Shown piece after piece: positions 51,625-60,902 of a stretch of 64,000 bases of DNA. Position numbers and translations under genes: made by a program. The DNA is from Sulfitobacter indolifex (GTDB lineage Bacteria; Pseudomonadota; Alphaproteobacteria; Rhodobacterales; Rhodobacteraceae): the NCBI RefSeq assembly GCF_022788655.1, contig NZ_CP084953.1:124001-188000 (forward strand), written 5' to 3'. The notes under the pieces were generated by a model. That model was not told the DNA's origin, did not search any database, and saw nothing but the letters and a program-made list of their open reading frames with translations. Every line of letters starts with the position of its first letter. The stretch's first letter is position 1.

Positions 51625-53049
51625 TCAGTTCTTTTGAATTGCCCGCAGAACTCGGTCGAGCGCTTTGCCCTGCTTGGAATATTTGGCGGGGCCGTCCTTG
51701 ACCAGATTGTAATAGGCCGCAGCATCATAAAGCTGCACGGGCAGGCGCAGATCTCGCGCCGTGAGCTGCCCGGTGGCAGCCAAGACGGCATAGGCCGCGA
51801 TATAGAGATTGGCGCGTGCGGTGACCCGCGTCGATTCCGCATCCAGCAACACCTGCTCAGCATCCAGAACATCCAATGTGGTCCGGGCGCCCAGCTTTGC
51901 TTCTTCACGCACCCCCTCAAAAGCGGTGCGCGCCGCGCGGATCTGCCGGTCTGAGGCTTCAAGTTGCGCCCGTGCGGACGTCAAAGACGCATAGGCATTG
52001 CCGACCTCCTGAGAAACCTCGCGGCTCACAACATGAAGATTGGCGCGCTGCGCATCCTGCTGGGCCATGGCCCGCCGTACGGCTGAGGATAAAGCGCCAC
52101 CTTGATAGATCGTCTGACCGGCCTCCACCCCAACACTGCCACTGCGATTGTAGCGCTGACTGTCAAATGTCTCTGAAAGACCGTAGTTCCCTTGCAGCGT
52201 CACCCGAGGCTTCATTGCCGCCTCGTTTGAACTGACCGCCAACCCTGCGGCCGCAACTTGATGTTGCGCGGCCGCAACGGCGGGATGGCGCCGGACCGCC
52301 AGCGCCTTGGCAGCCTCGATATTGCCACCCACATTGGGCAGCTGCGGTGGGGGGCTGAGATTGCCGGGTCTGCGCCCGACCACATTGATGTATTCCTCAA
52401 CAGCGCGCAGCAAGGCGCCCTCGGCCCCTGCCAGCCCGCTGCGGGCCTGTGCCAATTGCGCTTCCGCGAGAGCGACATCCGTGTTGGTCACCTCCCCCAC
52501 TTCAAAACGGTCGCGCGCAGCACGCAACTCTTGAGTCAAGAGACGCAGGTTGTTGTTGCGCAGCGCCACAACATCCGAGGCCTCAATGACCCCCATATAG
52601 GCAGCCACGGCGCGCAGCAGCACCCGCTGTTCGAGGTCAAGCAACGTCTGGCGGGTGGCCAGCACCGTCTCTTTTGTCGCCTCAATCCGGTATTGGCTTG
52701 CGCCAAAATCATACAGCAGCAACTCTCCGATCAGGTTGATCGACGCGGTCAGAGCTTCCGTGGACTGCGAGGGCGCGAGACTGGAGGCCCGCGTGTTGCC
52801 AAAGCTCTGCGTCAACGCCCCAGCCCACCGCAGCACCGGTTTGAGCGCGGCTTTGGCGCTGGCCACATCTTCATCAGCGGCGCGCAACAAAGCGCGGTTT
52901 TGATCCAAGAGCCCCGAATACTCATAGGCACCAACCAGAGCGTCCGCCAAGGTTTCGGCCCATAGGGGACGCGGCATCAACAGCGCCAGCGTGAGGGGCA
53001 AAGCGACACCTGCGCGTCGCAGGGACCGTTTGAGATGAGGTATGTCCAT
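51625..53049 (-). CDS. TolC-family outer-membrane efflux/secretion protein
   Basis: A 474-residue outer-membrane channel. A signal peptide (LPLTLALLMPRPLWAETLAD, cleavage after WA) precedes two TolC repeats of coiled-coil helices (ALLRAADEDVASAKAALKP; RFEVGEVTNTDVALAEAQLA; AMAQQDAQRANLHVVSREVS; EGVREEAKLGARTTLDVLDA), with VGVEAGQTIYQGGALSSAV between them. The GARTTLDVLDAEQ motif is family-typical. It is the only visible candidate for the outer-membrane part of the type I system 49 kb away. A GTG at 53082 would add 11 residues before the signal peptide and is less likely. Confidence 0.9.
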   Translation of the reverse strand: MDIPHLKRSLRRAGVALPLTLALLMPRPLWAETLADALVGAYEYSGLLDQNRALLRAADEDVASAKAALKPVLRWAGALTQSFGNTRASSLAPSQSTEALTASINLIGELLLYDFGASQYRIEATKETVLATRQTLLDLEQRVLLRAVAAYMGVIEASDVVALRNNNLRLLTQELRAARDRFEVGEVTNTDVALAEAQLAQARSGLAGAEGALLRAVEEYINVVGRRPGNLSPPPQLPNVGGNIEAAKALAVRRHPAVAAAQHQVAAAGLAVSSNEAAMKPRVTLQGNYGLSETFDSQRYNRSGSVGVEAGQTIYQGGALSSAVRRAMAQQDAQRANLHVVSREVSQEVGNAYASLTSARAQLEASDRQIRAARTAFEGVREEAKLGARTTLDVLDAEQVLLDAESTRVTARANLYIAAYAVLAATGQLTARDLRLPVQLYDAAAYYNLVKDGPAKYSKQGKALDRVLRAIQKN

Positions 53050-53280
53050 TGCTCGTTCTGCCTTTTGTTTGCGCGCAATCACGTTGGCCTTAGCGGGCGG
53101 ATGCGCTTTTCTTGCCCTGATCGTTCACAAAATTAAGGTCCTCAAAGGTCCGGCTGCCGCTGTCCGTGTGCTGCGCGGTGCCTTCACGTCCAAGTCATGA
53201 GTAATGTGACGCCAGTGATCTTGGGAAGGACTATGCCATATTTGCGGAAAGTTTGCATTTGATATCTGTTGCGTCGCGCC

Positions 53281-54711
53281 TCAGCCATTCTTGTGGTTCA
53301 ACACGGTCTCCACGTCATGTGCCACATCATCCCAAGTGCGCAGCGCGCTTGTGCTGATCTTCTGCTCCAGAACGCGCCGGTGCTCAGGGTCTGCGATGAG
53401 CCTGTGGCAGGCTTCATAGATGCTGCTGATGGACTGGGCATCGCAATATTCCACCAAATCCCCACCGACCTCAGGCATGGAAGAATTATCCGCCACCACC
53501 GCGGTCTTGCCAAAGGACAGGCTTTCACCAATCGGCAGGCCCCAGCCTTCGTAAAAGCTGACGGTCGCTGTAAAAAGGCAGTTCTCATAAAGAAACCCAA
53601 GCTCAGTATCGCTGGGACGTTTGGCAAATTGCACCCAGCCACCCAGGTTGCCGGTGGCCGTCATCAACTCTTCAAAGTCGTCGTTATACCAGCCCGGCTT
53701 GCCCGCAAAAACAAGCTTGGGCACATCAAGCCCCGGGGTTTGAATAAGACGCTGCCAAGCTTGCGCGAGACGCCAAAGATTTTTGCGCGATTCCATCGTG
53801 CCCACGACCAAGACAAAGGGGGTCTTGGTTAGGTTCAGCACAGATTGCTGCAACCCCTGCAAACTGCTGAGACGCGATTTGAACGGCTTTGCCGGGTCCC
53901 TTACCCGGTTGGAATGTACCACGTTGAACTTTTGTGCCAAGGGCACCACGTCAATGGGGCGCTGCTGCCCGACTTCATCCATAAAGCGCTGCAGGTCGCG
54001 GGCCGTGTTTTGCGAATTCGCAATGAAGCGGTCGCAATACCCCAAAGATGCCAGCAACCAATGGTAAAACTCGCCCGAGAAATCCGCCGCAATATGCTCA
54101 GTCGCAATGATCGGGATCAGATCATGTACCAGTTGGTAGATCTCAAGGCTCTTGTCGTCCTTCAAGCGCTGCAGGGCGGGCTCCAGCCCATCGATGTTCC
54201 AAATTGCGCCTAGAATGATCAGTTGATCGCCTGGCTTCGCGGTCTGGCTCACGTCCTCTCGAGAGAGCTCTTCCGCCCCCTGTGTTTGGAGCGGCGCGCG
54301 GCGCGTTTTGAAGGTCTCCCATTCTTCAATGCTCGAGCCCATCTTGGCAAAATAGCGTTCATGTCCGCGCGCCGCGTGATACGCACGTACCTTATGGTAA
54401 AACCAGTACTTTAGGGGCCTGTTGCGATAGCGCACTAAGGTGGGCGCAGCATTATGCTGAGAGCGCGCCTTCTTGCCGAAGAAAACCCGCCCCAAATCAT
54501 CGGGAGAAAACTCTTCCATCTCCCTAATAAAGCTGGAATCGATGGCGACATAGGCGCGCCGCGCCCGGTCCCAATAGCTCAGCCGCACATTGTCGGCCCC
54601 CAAGCGGGCGACCATGCGGCGGATGACCTCAAAAGAAACCCTTTGAATGCCCGACACCGTGGTCTCTTTCTCCACGTAGATCAGAATGTCGGTCATATCG
54701 AAATAGTACAT
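53281..54711 (-). CDS. Glycosyltransferase family 4
   Basis: A 476-residue GT-B enzyme. The N-terminal half has YVEKETTVSGIQRVSFEVIR and YQLVHDLIPIIATEH, with SLGYCDRFIANSQNTARDL. The donor half has PFVLVVGTMESRKNLWRLAQ, KLVFAGKPGWYNDDF and SFYEGWGLPIGESLSFGKT with the E-x7-E pattern. This resembles mannosyl- or rhamnosyltransferases of O-antigen type. GGAAGAG lies upstream of the ATG at 54711. It is divergent from a second family 4 enzyme at 54834 with similar design; both may act on the same glycan. Confidence 0.9.
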   Translation of the reverse strand: MYYFDMTDILIYVEKETTVSGIQRVSFEVIRRMVARLGADNVRLSYWDRARRAYVAIDSSFIREMEEFSPDDLGRVFFGKKARSQHNAAPTLVRYRNRPLKYWFYHKVRAYHAARGHERYFAKMGSSIEEWETFKTRRAPLQTQGAEELSREDVSQTAKPGDQLIILGAIWNIDGLEPALQRLKDDKSLEIYQLVHDLIPIIATEHIAADFSGEFYHWLLASLGYCDRFIANSQNTARDLQRFMDEVGQQRPIDVVPLAQKFNVVHSNRVRDPAKPFKSRLSSLQGLQQSVLNLTKTPFVLVVGTMESRKNLWRLAQAWQRLIQTPGLDVPKLVFAGKPGWYNDDFEELMTATGNLGGWVQFAKRPSDTELGFLYENCLFTATVSFYEGWGLPIGESLSFGKTAVVADNSSMPEVGGDLVEYCDAQSISSIYEACHRLIADPEHRRVLEQKISTSALRTWDDVAHDVETVLNHKNG

Positions 54712-54833
54712 GTCGGGTTCTCTTCCTTGACTCTGGTGCTTAACGCCCAAGAAAGGTAGAGCACCGCCTTAGTGACGCTCAGTGAAGAACAAGTTAAAGT
54801 TCCTCAACCCCAAGGACGATGTTAAGAGGACTT

Positions 54834-56114
54834 ATGAGCCCAATATACTATGACCTTTCAGAACAATTTCTCTCTTCTGGCGTCAAGTTTAAATATTACG
54901 GCATTGCGAGAACCGTGATGGAGGTGGGGTATGAGCTCGCCCGCTCCTCGGCTGACGTACGTTTTGTGGTCTTCTCGCCGGCACATGATCGCTTCTTTGA
55001 GGTCGATCCAAATATCGGTGCGGCCTCTGAGACAGGCGTCTGCGATCCTAATATCCCGGCCGCCGCAAAGCCCATGCGCATTCGCTATAGTTTTCCCGAG
55101 CCTCATCCGCTGCGCGATGCAATCTACCCGCTTGTACGCACAGTCATGAAACGTATCTGCCTCAGCAAATGGCGCCGCGCGGTCCCCGAAGGCAGTCTGC
55201 GCGAAGTGGATCTCTCAGGCCAAATCCTCGTGTCCCTCGGGCGGCCTAAAATGATGGCAGATTACCTCGTCGCGTTGGACAAGCAGAACATCCGCCCGCG
55301 GTTCTATCCACTGATCCACGATATGATCCCGCTGCATGAGTTTGCGCACCCGCGTCAAAGCATGTTTGCGCGTAATTTCGCCCATGACAATCGGATCGTC
55401 ATCAGTCACGCCGAGAAGGTGATGACAAATTCCCGTTTCACGAAGGCAGAAATCGAAGAATTTTCTGCCTCTGGCCATCTGCCCGACCTCCCTCCCGTTG
55501 TGCCCGTCCCCCTGCCCCATGAGCTGCGCGAAACAAACGAGACGGTCGATATCGACATCCCCGACACCCCCTATTTTCTGGGGGTCGGGGTGATGACGGG
55601 ACGCAAGAATCTTGAGTGCATTCTACAAGCGATGCTTCATCTGCACAAAACAGGCCGCCCTGTGCCGCTGTTTGTCTTGGCCGGCGCCCATAGAAAGAGA
55701 ACTGTCGCATATCTCGACAGGCCAGAGGTGGCACCGATCAAAGATAAAGTGCGCCTCCTTTTGAACCCGAACCAAGCGAGCTTGCGCCTTCTCTATCAAA
55801 AAGCCCGCGCGTTGATTATCCCAAGCCATATGGAAGGCTTCGGTTTGCCCTTGGGTGAAGCCCTATGGCTGGGAACCCCCGGCCTTTCCGCCACGACTCC
55901 GGCGTTGTGTGAAGTGGGGGGAGATTTGGCAGAATACTTCGATCCAAACGATCCCACGGCGCTCGCAGCCCTTATCGACAAAATGCATACTGATCCCGCG
56001 GCATATGCCGCTGCAAAAGACAAAATTCTGCGCAACCATTCCTCACTCCGGACCTGGAACAACGTTGCGACAGATATCATCGCCACGGTATCCGCCGACT
56101 CCGCAAAAGTCTGA
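54834..56114 (+). CDS. Glycosyltransferase family 4
   Basis: A 426-residue GT-B enzyme: YYDLSEQFLSSGVKFKYYGI and FYPLIHDMIPLHEFAHPRQS in the acceptor half, and YFLGVGVMTGRKNLECILQA, SHMEGFGLPLGEALWLGTPG and CEVGGDLAEYFDPNDP in the donor half. It is similar in plan to the divergent gene at 53281. GAGGA lies five bases before the ATG. It ends eight bases before the ABC transporter start, so the transporter may export its glycan or lipid-linked product, though this is inference. Confidence 0.9.
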   Translation: MSPIYYDLSEQFLSSGVKFKYYGIARTVMEVGYELARSSADVRFVVFSPAHDRFFEVDPNIGAASETGVCDPNIPAAAKPMRIRYSFPEPHPLRDAIYPLVRTVMKRICLSKWRRAVPEGSLREVDLSGQILVSLGRPKMMADYLVALDKQNIRPRFYPLIHDMIPLHEFAHPRQSMFARNFAHDNRIVISHAEKVMTNSRFTKAEIEEFSASGHLPDLPPVVPVPLPHELRETNETVDIDIPDTPYFLGVGVMTGRKNLECILQAMLHLHKTGRPVPLFVLAGAHRKRTVAYLDRPEVAPIKDKVRLLLNPNQASLRLLYQKARALIIPSHMEGFGLPLGEALWLGTPGLSATTPALCEVGGDLAEYFDPNDPTALAALIDKMHTDPAAYAAAKDKILRNHSSLRTWNNVATDIIATVSADSAKV

Positions 56115-56122
56115 GGCATACC

Positions 56123-57946
56123 ATGACCAACCAAGATCATACCGCAGCAGCGCAGACAGACACGGCGAAAGCGGCGCCCAAAGACAAAAGACGTGCGCCG
56201 CTCTTCAACGACCAAGATAAGGACAATATCTCCTGGTTCTGGTCCACCTATCTTAAACAACGCGCGCCTTGGTTGGGCCTGGTCATGGCGATGATCCTGG
56301 TTCAGGGCTTTGCCTACCAGCAGTTTATCGCCCTCACTGAAAGCGGGTTAAGGGTGATCTTCGATGAAGGCACTGTCGCAGGGCTGGTAAAGGTCTGCGG
56401 CATGGTGTTGGCGATTTTCTCCTTGCGCGCGGTGATGTCTTACTGGGTCCCCCGACTCTCAGCCTGGCTGGCCAGCGACGCGGTGTTCAAGATGCGGCGC
56501 GATCTGATTGATCATATGATGACATTGGATCTGGCGTTTTTTGAGCGGACAAAATCGGGCGATATCATCTTGCGGCTGGTCAATCAGGCGCAAGATCTGT
56601 CGGGCTTCATTGGCCAGACCACAGTTAACGCGGTACGCGATACTGTGACCATCATCGCCGTCTCAGGGTATCTGATCTGGAAAAACCCGGCTCTCTTCAT
56701 GCTGGTGATCATCGTCATGCCCACGATCACGATCGTGGTCCGACGGATCTCTCAAGGCATCAAAGGCACACAAGCAAACGCCGAGAATGCCATGGGCAAC
56801 TACATGTCCGGGATCGAAGAGATGACGAACGGCATGCGCACCGTCAAAATCTCTAACCAAGAGCCCGTGGAAAAAGCCCGCCTCAACAAAGCGACCGGTG
56901 AAATCAAGGACCTCTCCATTCGTCTGCAGAGACTGCAGGCGATGATGAGCCCCACCGTCGATGTGTTGGCCGCGATCATCTATGTTTTGATCATTGGGGT
57001 GGGCGGCTACATGGCCCTCAGCCCAGGATTTGAGATGGATGGCGCCGGCATCATCGGTTTTATGATTGGCATGGCATTGATTTTTGACCCTGCGCGGCGC
57101 CTCACCGCCTTCTTTGTCAGCATGCAAGCCAGCTTGATCATTCTCGACAGCTTGCGCTCTCTTTACCGTGAAGTGCCCAGCATCACCAATGCGCCGGATG
57201 CCAAAGAAACATTTAACGCTGCCGGCGATATCATTCTGGATGATGTCACCTTCCAATACTCTGAAAAACATCCCCTGTTCTGCAACGTGAACATGGTCTT
57301 TGAGGGCGGCAAGGTCACCGCCATCGTCGGGGCAACTGGATCCGGCAAAACCTCGGTTCTAAGTCTTATCGCCCGGCTTTACGATGTCAACGAAGGGGTC
57401 GTGACCATCGGCGGCACGCCCGTCAAAGAGTTGCGCGTCGACAAGCTGCGCCAATCGTTTTCTGTGGTGGCCCAAGACATCGTCATCTTCAACAGCTCGA
57501 TCTGGGAAAACATCCGCTACGTCCGTCCTGAGGCCACCGATGCAGAAATCTGGCGCGCAGCTGAACTCGTGGGTATCGACCAGTTAATGCGCGATCGCGG
57601 CGACGCGCCCTTAGGCCCAAAAGGCTCCCAACTCTCAGGGGGTCAGAAACAACGTATCGCCATCGCCCGGGCGTTTCTGCGCTCGGCCCCAATCTTGTTG
57701 CTCGATGAGGCCACATCCGCGCTTGATCAACGCACTGAAGAAAAGGTGCGCGACGCCATTCGCGAGCTCAGCAAGGACAAAACCACCATCCTCGTTGCCC
57801 ACCGCCTCTCAACCGTGACCCATGCCGATAATATCTATGTGCTCGATGAGGGACGGGTGGTCGAAGAAGGCACCCATGCGGAACTGATGGCCCAAGAAGG
57901 CCTCTATGCCGCTATGTTCAATGCACAGCGCAGTAGTTATGGTTGA
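56123..57946 (+). CDS. ABC exporter, fused membrane and ATPase domains
   Basis: A 607-residue half-transporter of the MsbA/HlyB-like type. A charged N-tail precedes six membrane helices (about 45-340) and the nucleotide-binding domain. Visible are Walker A GATGSGKT (about 403), AQDIVIFNSSIWENIR (Q-loop), LSGGQKQR (about 503), ILLLDEATSALD and the H-loop VAHRLS. It should work as a homodimer, exporting lipid, glycan precursor or peptide. It is transcribed with the glycosyltransferase gene directly upstream, favouring a surface-glycan substrate. Not the T1SS ATPase, which is at 481. Confidence 0.92.
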   Translation: MTNQDHTAAAQTDTAKAAPKDKRRAPLFNDQDKDNISWFWSTYLKQRAPWLGLVMAMILVQGFAYQQFIALTESGLRVIFDEGTVAGLVKVCGMVLAIFSLRAVMSYWVPRLSAWLASDAVFKMRRDLIDHMMTLDLAFFERTKSGDIILRLVNQAQDLSGFIGQTTVNAVRDTVTIIAVSGYLIWKNPALFMLVIIVMPTITIVVRRISQGIKGTQANAENAMGNYMSGIEEMTNGMRTVKISNQEPVEKARLNKATGEIKDLSIRLQRLQAMMSPTVDVLAAIIYVLIIGVGGYMALSPGFEMDGAGIIGFMIGMALIFDPARRLTAFFVSMQASLIILDSLRSLYREVPSITNAPDAKETFNAAGDIILDDVTFQYSEKHPLFCNVNMVFEGGKVTAIVGATGSGKTSVLSLIARLYDVNEGVVTIGGTPVKELRVDKLRQSFSVVAQDIVIFNSSIWENIRYVRPEATDAEIWRAAELVGIDQLMRDRGDAPLGPKGSQLSGGQKQRIAIARAFLRSAPILLLDEATSALDQRTEEKVRDAIRELSKDKTTILVAHRLSTVTHADNIYVLDEGRVVEEGTHAELMAQEGLYAAMFNAQRSSYG

Positions 57947-57983
57947 GCAAGCTTCGTTTGCTTCGCCACGTAAAGGAATAAAT

Positions 57984-58397
57984 ATGCCATCGTTCAAACT
58001 GCCTCTATTCCTCTTGGCGAGTGCTGGTACCGCACTTGCAGCCTGCGCAATACCTTCCATGCCAGAAGCACCCGATGGCGCTAAATTCTACGCGGAAAAT
58101 TGCGTTTCGTGCCACGGAGCCTCAGGAAAAGGAAACGGGGCTTTAGCGGCAGAACTTGATTCAGCTCCTGCAGACTTGACCCTTCTGGCCCGCAAGAACG
58201 ACGGCACTTTTCCCCGCGCGCAGGCACTCAGCTACATCTATGGGCACCCAGAGCAGCGCCATATGGAGCGCGCCATGCCACAGTTCGGGGGAGCGATGGC
58301 ACATGATACGGTGCCGGTCGAAATAAACGGCATTCTTACACCAACACCGCGTGAGCTGGCAGGGTTGCTTGTCTATCTGGAAAGCATCCAGCGCTAA
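57984..58397 (+). CDS. Lipoprotein cytochrome c, single heme
   Basis: A 137-residue protein: a signal ending LAAC at Cys21 (lipobox, so probably anchored in the membrane), then one class I cytochrome domain with CVSCHG (40-45) and a likely distal Met in RAMPQFGG. ELAGLLVYLESIQ is the closing helix typical of the fold. The AAGGA at six bases marks the ATG at 57984. It follows the ABC exporter by 37 bases, but no functional link is evident. It probably passes electrons between membrane complexes. Confidence 0.85.
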   Translation: MPSFKLPLFLLASAGTALAACAIPSMPEAPDGAKFYAENCVSCHGASGKGNGALAAELDSAPADLTLLARKNDGTFPRAQALSYIYGHPEQRHMERAMPQFGGAMAHDTVPVEINGILTPTPRELAGLLVYLESIQR

Positions 58398-58433
58398 GGG
58401 AGCAATCGCGCTGATACGCGCTGTGAAGCGCCC

Positions 58434-58533
58434 ATGGGTCAGAAATCTCTCCAGCTGTCGTCAGAATCCGGGTAAAACAGTCATCAATCCGCTGCGGAAT
58501 TGCCGTTGGTGTGTAGACGCCGCCAGTGATGTC
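58434..58533 (-). pseudogene. Fic-family gene remnant
   Basis: Reverse-strand reading gives DITGGVYTPTAIPQRIDDCF and TRILTTAGEISDP, which resembles the stretch of long Fic proteins just before the conserved Fic motif. The following sequence (WALHSAYQRD) loses the similarity, and no Fic motif H-P-F-x-D/E-G-N is present. A remnant of an AMPylation-type toxin gene beside hipBA is likely but not certain. Confidence 0.4.
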
Positions 58534-58687
58534 GCTGGCCGACGTCTCAGCCGACCCACGGCATCCTCGTCTTTTATCACCCTGTCAGTCAGAAGAGCAT
58601 CCGGTCTAGGCCAACGTGTTCAGGAGCTTCGGCGATCATTCGATGGCCGATTTGGGTTGAGGACAATAAGATAGTTTATAGTCTATA

Positions 58688-58737
58688 GGCGATATTTACA
58701 TTTTTTAGCTTATAAGCTATAAGTTGGTAATATCGCC
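58688..58737. promoter_or_regulatory. Nested palindromic operator of hipBA
   Basis: GGCGATATT (58688-58696) is exactly inverted at 58729-58737 (AATATCGCC). Between them lies the perfect 14-bp palindrome TAGCTTATAAGCTA (58706-58719). The region is AT-rich and 20 bases upstream of hipB, as expected for a HipB-bound autoregulatory operator. Confidence 0.7.
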
Positions 58738-58756
58738 TCGGAGCTATCAAAATACC

Positions 58757-59005
58757 ATGAGCAATACGTCCGCATACCCCGTCCGAAGTTTGCGGCAGGC
58801 AGGCACAGCTTTACGCGCCCGGCGGACTGCGCAGGGCATGAGTCAAAAGCAATTGGGCAAAATTACAGGTACTGCCCAATCTACCATTTCGGACATCGAA
58901 AACGGCGTTGTGGCAGCGAGTCTCGATGTTTATTTGCGCCTGCTTGAAGCCATGGGCGCTGAGCTTTCCGTGTCAGACCGTCTGTCCGGTCGAGACATAA
59001 ACTGA
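58757..59005 (+). CDS. hipB: HipB-type antitoxin, Xre HTH
   Basis: An 82-residue protein with a helix-turn-helix (MSQKQLGKITGTAQSTISDI, about 27-46) and ENGVVAASLDVYLRLLEAMG, as in HipB antitoxins, which bind the operator and hold HipA inactive. Its stop is two bases before the hipA start, so the two are made together. The ATG at 58757 has only a weak upstream signal; a TTG at 58724 lies inside the palindrome region and is unlikely. Confidence 0.9.
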   Translation: MSNTSAYPVRSLRQAGTALRARRTAQGMSQKQLGKITGTAQSTISDIENGVVAASLDVYLRLLEAMGAELSVSDRLSGRDIN

Positions 59006-59006
59006 A

Positions 59007-60332
59007 ATGGCGCGCATTCCCCGCACCGGTCGCAGCAGACGCCAAAGTAAAACTGCTGTATGGTACGAGAGATCCAAAGTCGGAACCCTGACACGGGGAG
59101 CGGATGGCGCAATCGGCTTCACCTATGATGTCGACTGGCTGGAATCCGACACGGCCTTTCCTGTTGCCAGCGTACTGCCGCTGTCTAAGACGAAATGGCA
59201 TGGCAATCCGGTGGTTGCCGCCTTCGACAACCTTTTGCCCGATGCAGAAGGAGACCTGCGGGAGAAGATCGCCGCACGCGTCGGCGCTGCCGGACAGGAT
59301 GTATACTCACTACTGTCGGTATTAGGGCGCGATTGTGTAGGGGCGCTTCAGTTTCTACCGATGGGGGAGGACCCATCAGAACAAGACATGTTGTATCGCA
59401 TCATCTCGGAAGAGGAGATTGTAGCTGACCTAAAGAACCTCGCAGCAGCGCCACTCGCACAGGGCGACGACGATGATTTTCGGATTTCCATCGCCGGTGC
59501 GCAAGAAAAGACAGCCTACCTTCAAGTGGATAGTCAGTGGGCCAAGCCGCGCGGCATCACACCAACAAGCCATATTTTCAAAACGCCTATGGGGGTTCTC
59601 CCCGGTCCGGACCAAATCGACCTAAGCGACAGTGTCGAGAATGAATTGTTTTGTATGACCCTCGCACGTGAAATCGGGTTGCCTGCCGCGCATGTCGAGA
59701 AGATCACCCTTCCCGACCAGATGGTTCTGTCGGTTGAGCGCTTTGATCGGGATTGGCGAGGGGACAAACTGATGCGCCTGCCTCAGGAGGATATCTGCCA
59801 GTCATTGGGGTATCCCTCCGCGAGGAAATACCAGAAAGCCGGTGGCCCTGGTATCGGGCAAATAATGGAGCTGCTGCGGGAATCCGATACGCCCATCGAG
59901 GATCGAGAGACATTCTTTCGAGCGCAAATTTTCTTTTACTTGATTGGTGCCTCGGATGGGCATGCCAAAAACTTCAGCCTTCATCTGGGACGTCAGGGAC
60001 GTTTTAGGCTGGCGCCTCTCTATGATATCTTAAGCATCGCCCCGATCGTGCGCGCAGGGCGATTGCAACGGAAACGCTATCGGCTCGCCATGTCGATCGA
60101 CGGCCACTACGGTATCGACGAGATAGTACCTCGCCACTATGAAGCCGAAGCGCGCGCTGCCGGACTGCCCAAAGGCCGCGCCCTAGAGCTATTGTATGAT
60201 ATGGCAGAGCGGCTTGACGCCGCGTTGGATCGGACCCGGCTCAAGCTTGGAAAACTGGCCCCAGACACCGTCAGTGATCCGATCGAAAGTGAGGCCATGG
60301 AGCGAGCCACGCAAGTCAGGCAGCTGCTTTAA
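59007..60332 (+). CDS. hipA: HipA-family serine/threonine kinase toxin
   Basis: A 441-residue toxin of the HipA family, whose founding member phosphorylates glutamyl-tRNA synthetase and causes persistence. Present are DNLLPDAEGDLREKIAAR, ISIAGAQEKTAY (phosphate loop, about 160-171), ERFDR (244-248), GASDGHAKNFSL with the catalytic Asp317 and Asn322, and APLYDILS. No inactivating change is visible. It is directly downstream of hipB. The organism may use it for growth control or as a plasmid-like stability locus. Confidence 0.94.
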   Translation: MARIPRTGRSRRQSKTAVWYERSKVGTLTRGADGAIGFTYDVDWLESDTAFPVASVLPLSKTKWHGNPVVAAFDNLLPDAEGDLREKIAARVGAAGQDVYSLLSVLGRDCVGALQFLPMGEDPSEQDMLYRIISEEEIVADLKNLAAAPLAQGDDDDFRISIAGAQEKTAYLQVDSQWAKPRGITPTSHIFKTPMGVLPGPDQIDLSDSVENELFCMTLAREIGLPAAHVEKITLPDQMVLSVERFDRDWRGDKLMRLPQEDICQSLGYPSARKYQKAGGPGIGQIMELLRESDTPIEDRETFFRAQIFFYLIGASDGHAKNFSLHLGRQGRFRLAPLYDILSIAPIVRAGRLQRKRYRLAMSIDGHYGIDEIVPRHYEAEARAAGLPKGRALELLYDMAERLDAALDRTRLKLGKLAPDTVSDPIESEAMERATQVRQLL

Positions 60333-60902
60333 GGAACGAGGCTACATCGAATTTGGAGACCGTTGTTTCCCCTGAGGCGGCCAAGGAACTCTGCACCCGG
60401 TTTCTCAACTCGACGAACAAGGCAGCTTATCTCTGGCACGTGAAAATATGCATTTCCAATGCGGTTTCGCCCGAAGGTGTCTGGGCCTGTCGCAAAGGAA
60501 ACATCGCGGTGCCTAAGATCCTCATGCATTTTTGAACCTGAATACGGTGATATGGACCCACTTTATGCTGAAGGCATCCGCCCCATCTGTACGCGCTCTT
60601 CAGCGTTGTCGGGTTGCTCTCGCCTAGGGTTAGAAAATCATTTCGCCATTGTTCAAGTTCAAGAGGCGTGGGTGACCAAACCTCTCCATGGTGCTTTTGA
60701 ACCCGAAGACAGACATCAAAAGGAGGATAGCCTGCGCACCAAAGGGTGCATTTCTTCAGCAAAATCCCCCTTTGTGATAAGATTGCCAGCTTTGCTCTAA
60801 GCCCTCTGCACAATTGCGCCTCAGCCATCCTCCGGCGGATAATAAGTAAAAACCTAAGGCGCCTACATACAGGGCGCCATCACCCCGCTAGGAGACAGCA
60901 GA
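60333..60902. other. Gene-poor gap before the repeat protein
   Basis: About 570 bases. Frames such as 60427-60828 (reverse) and 60459-60800 (forward) are open but mutually overlapping, without ribosome-binding sites or recognisable motifs. Translations on both strands gave no family. The promoter of the large gene at 60903 is expected near its end. Confidence 0.3.

Noticed and set aside
60427-60828. 133-codon reverse frame in the gap after hipA
   Set aside because: No ribosome-binding site or recognisable domain, and an overlapping forward frame of similar length exists.
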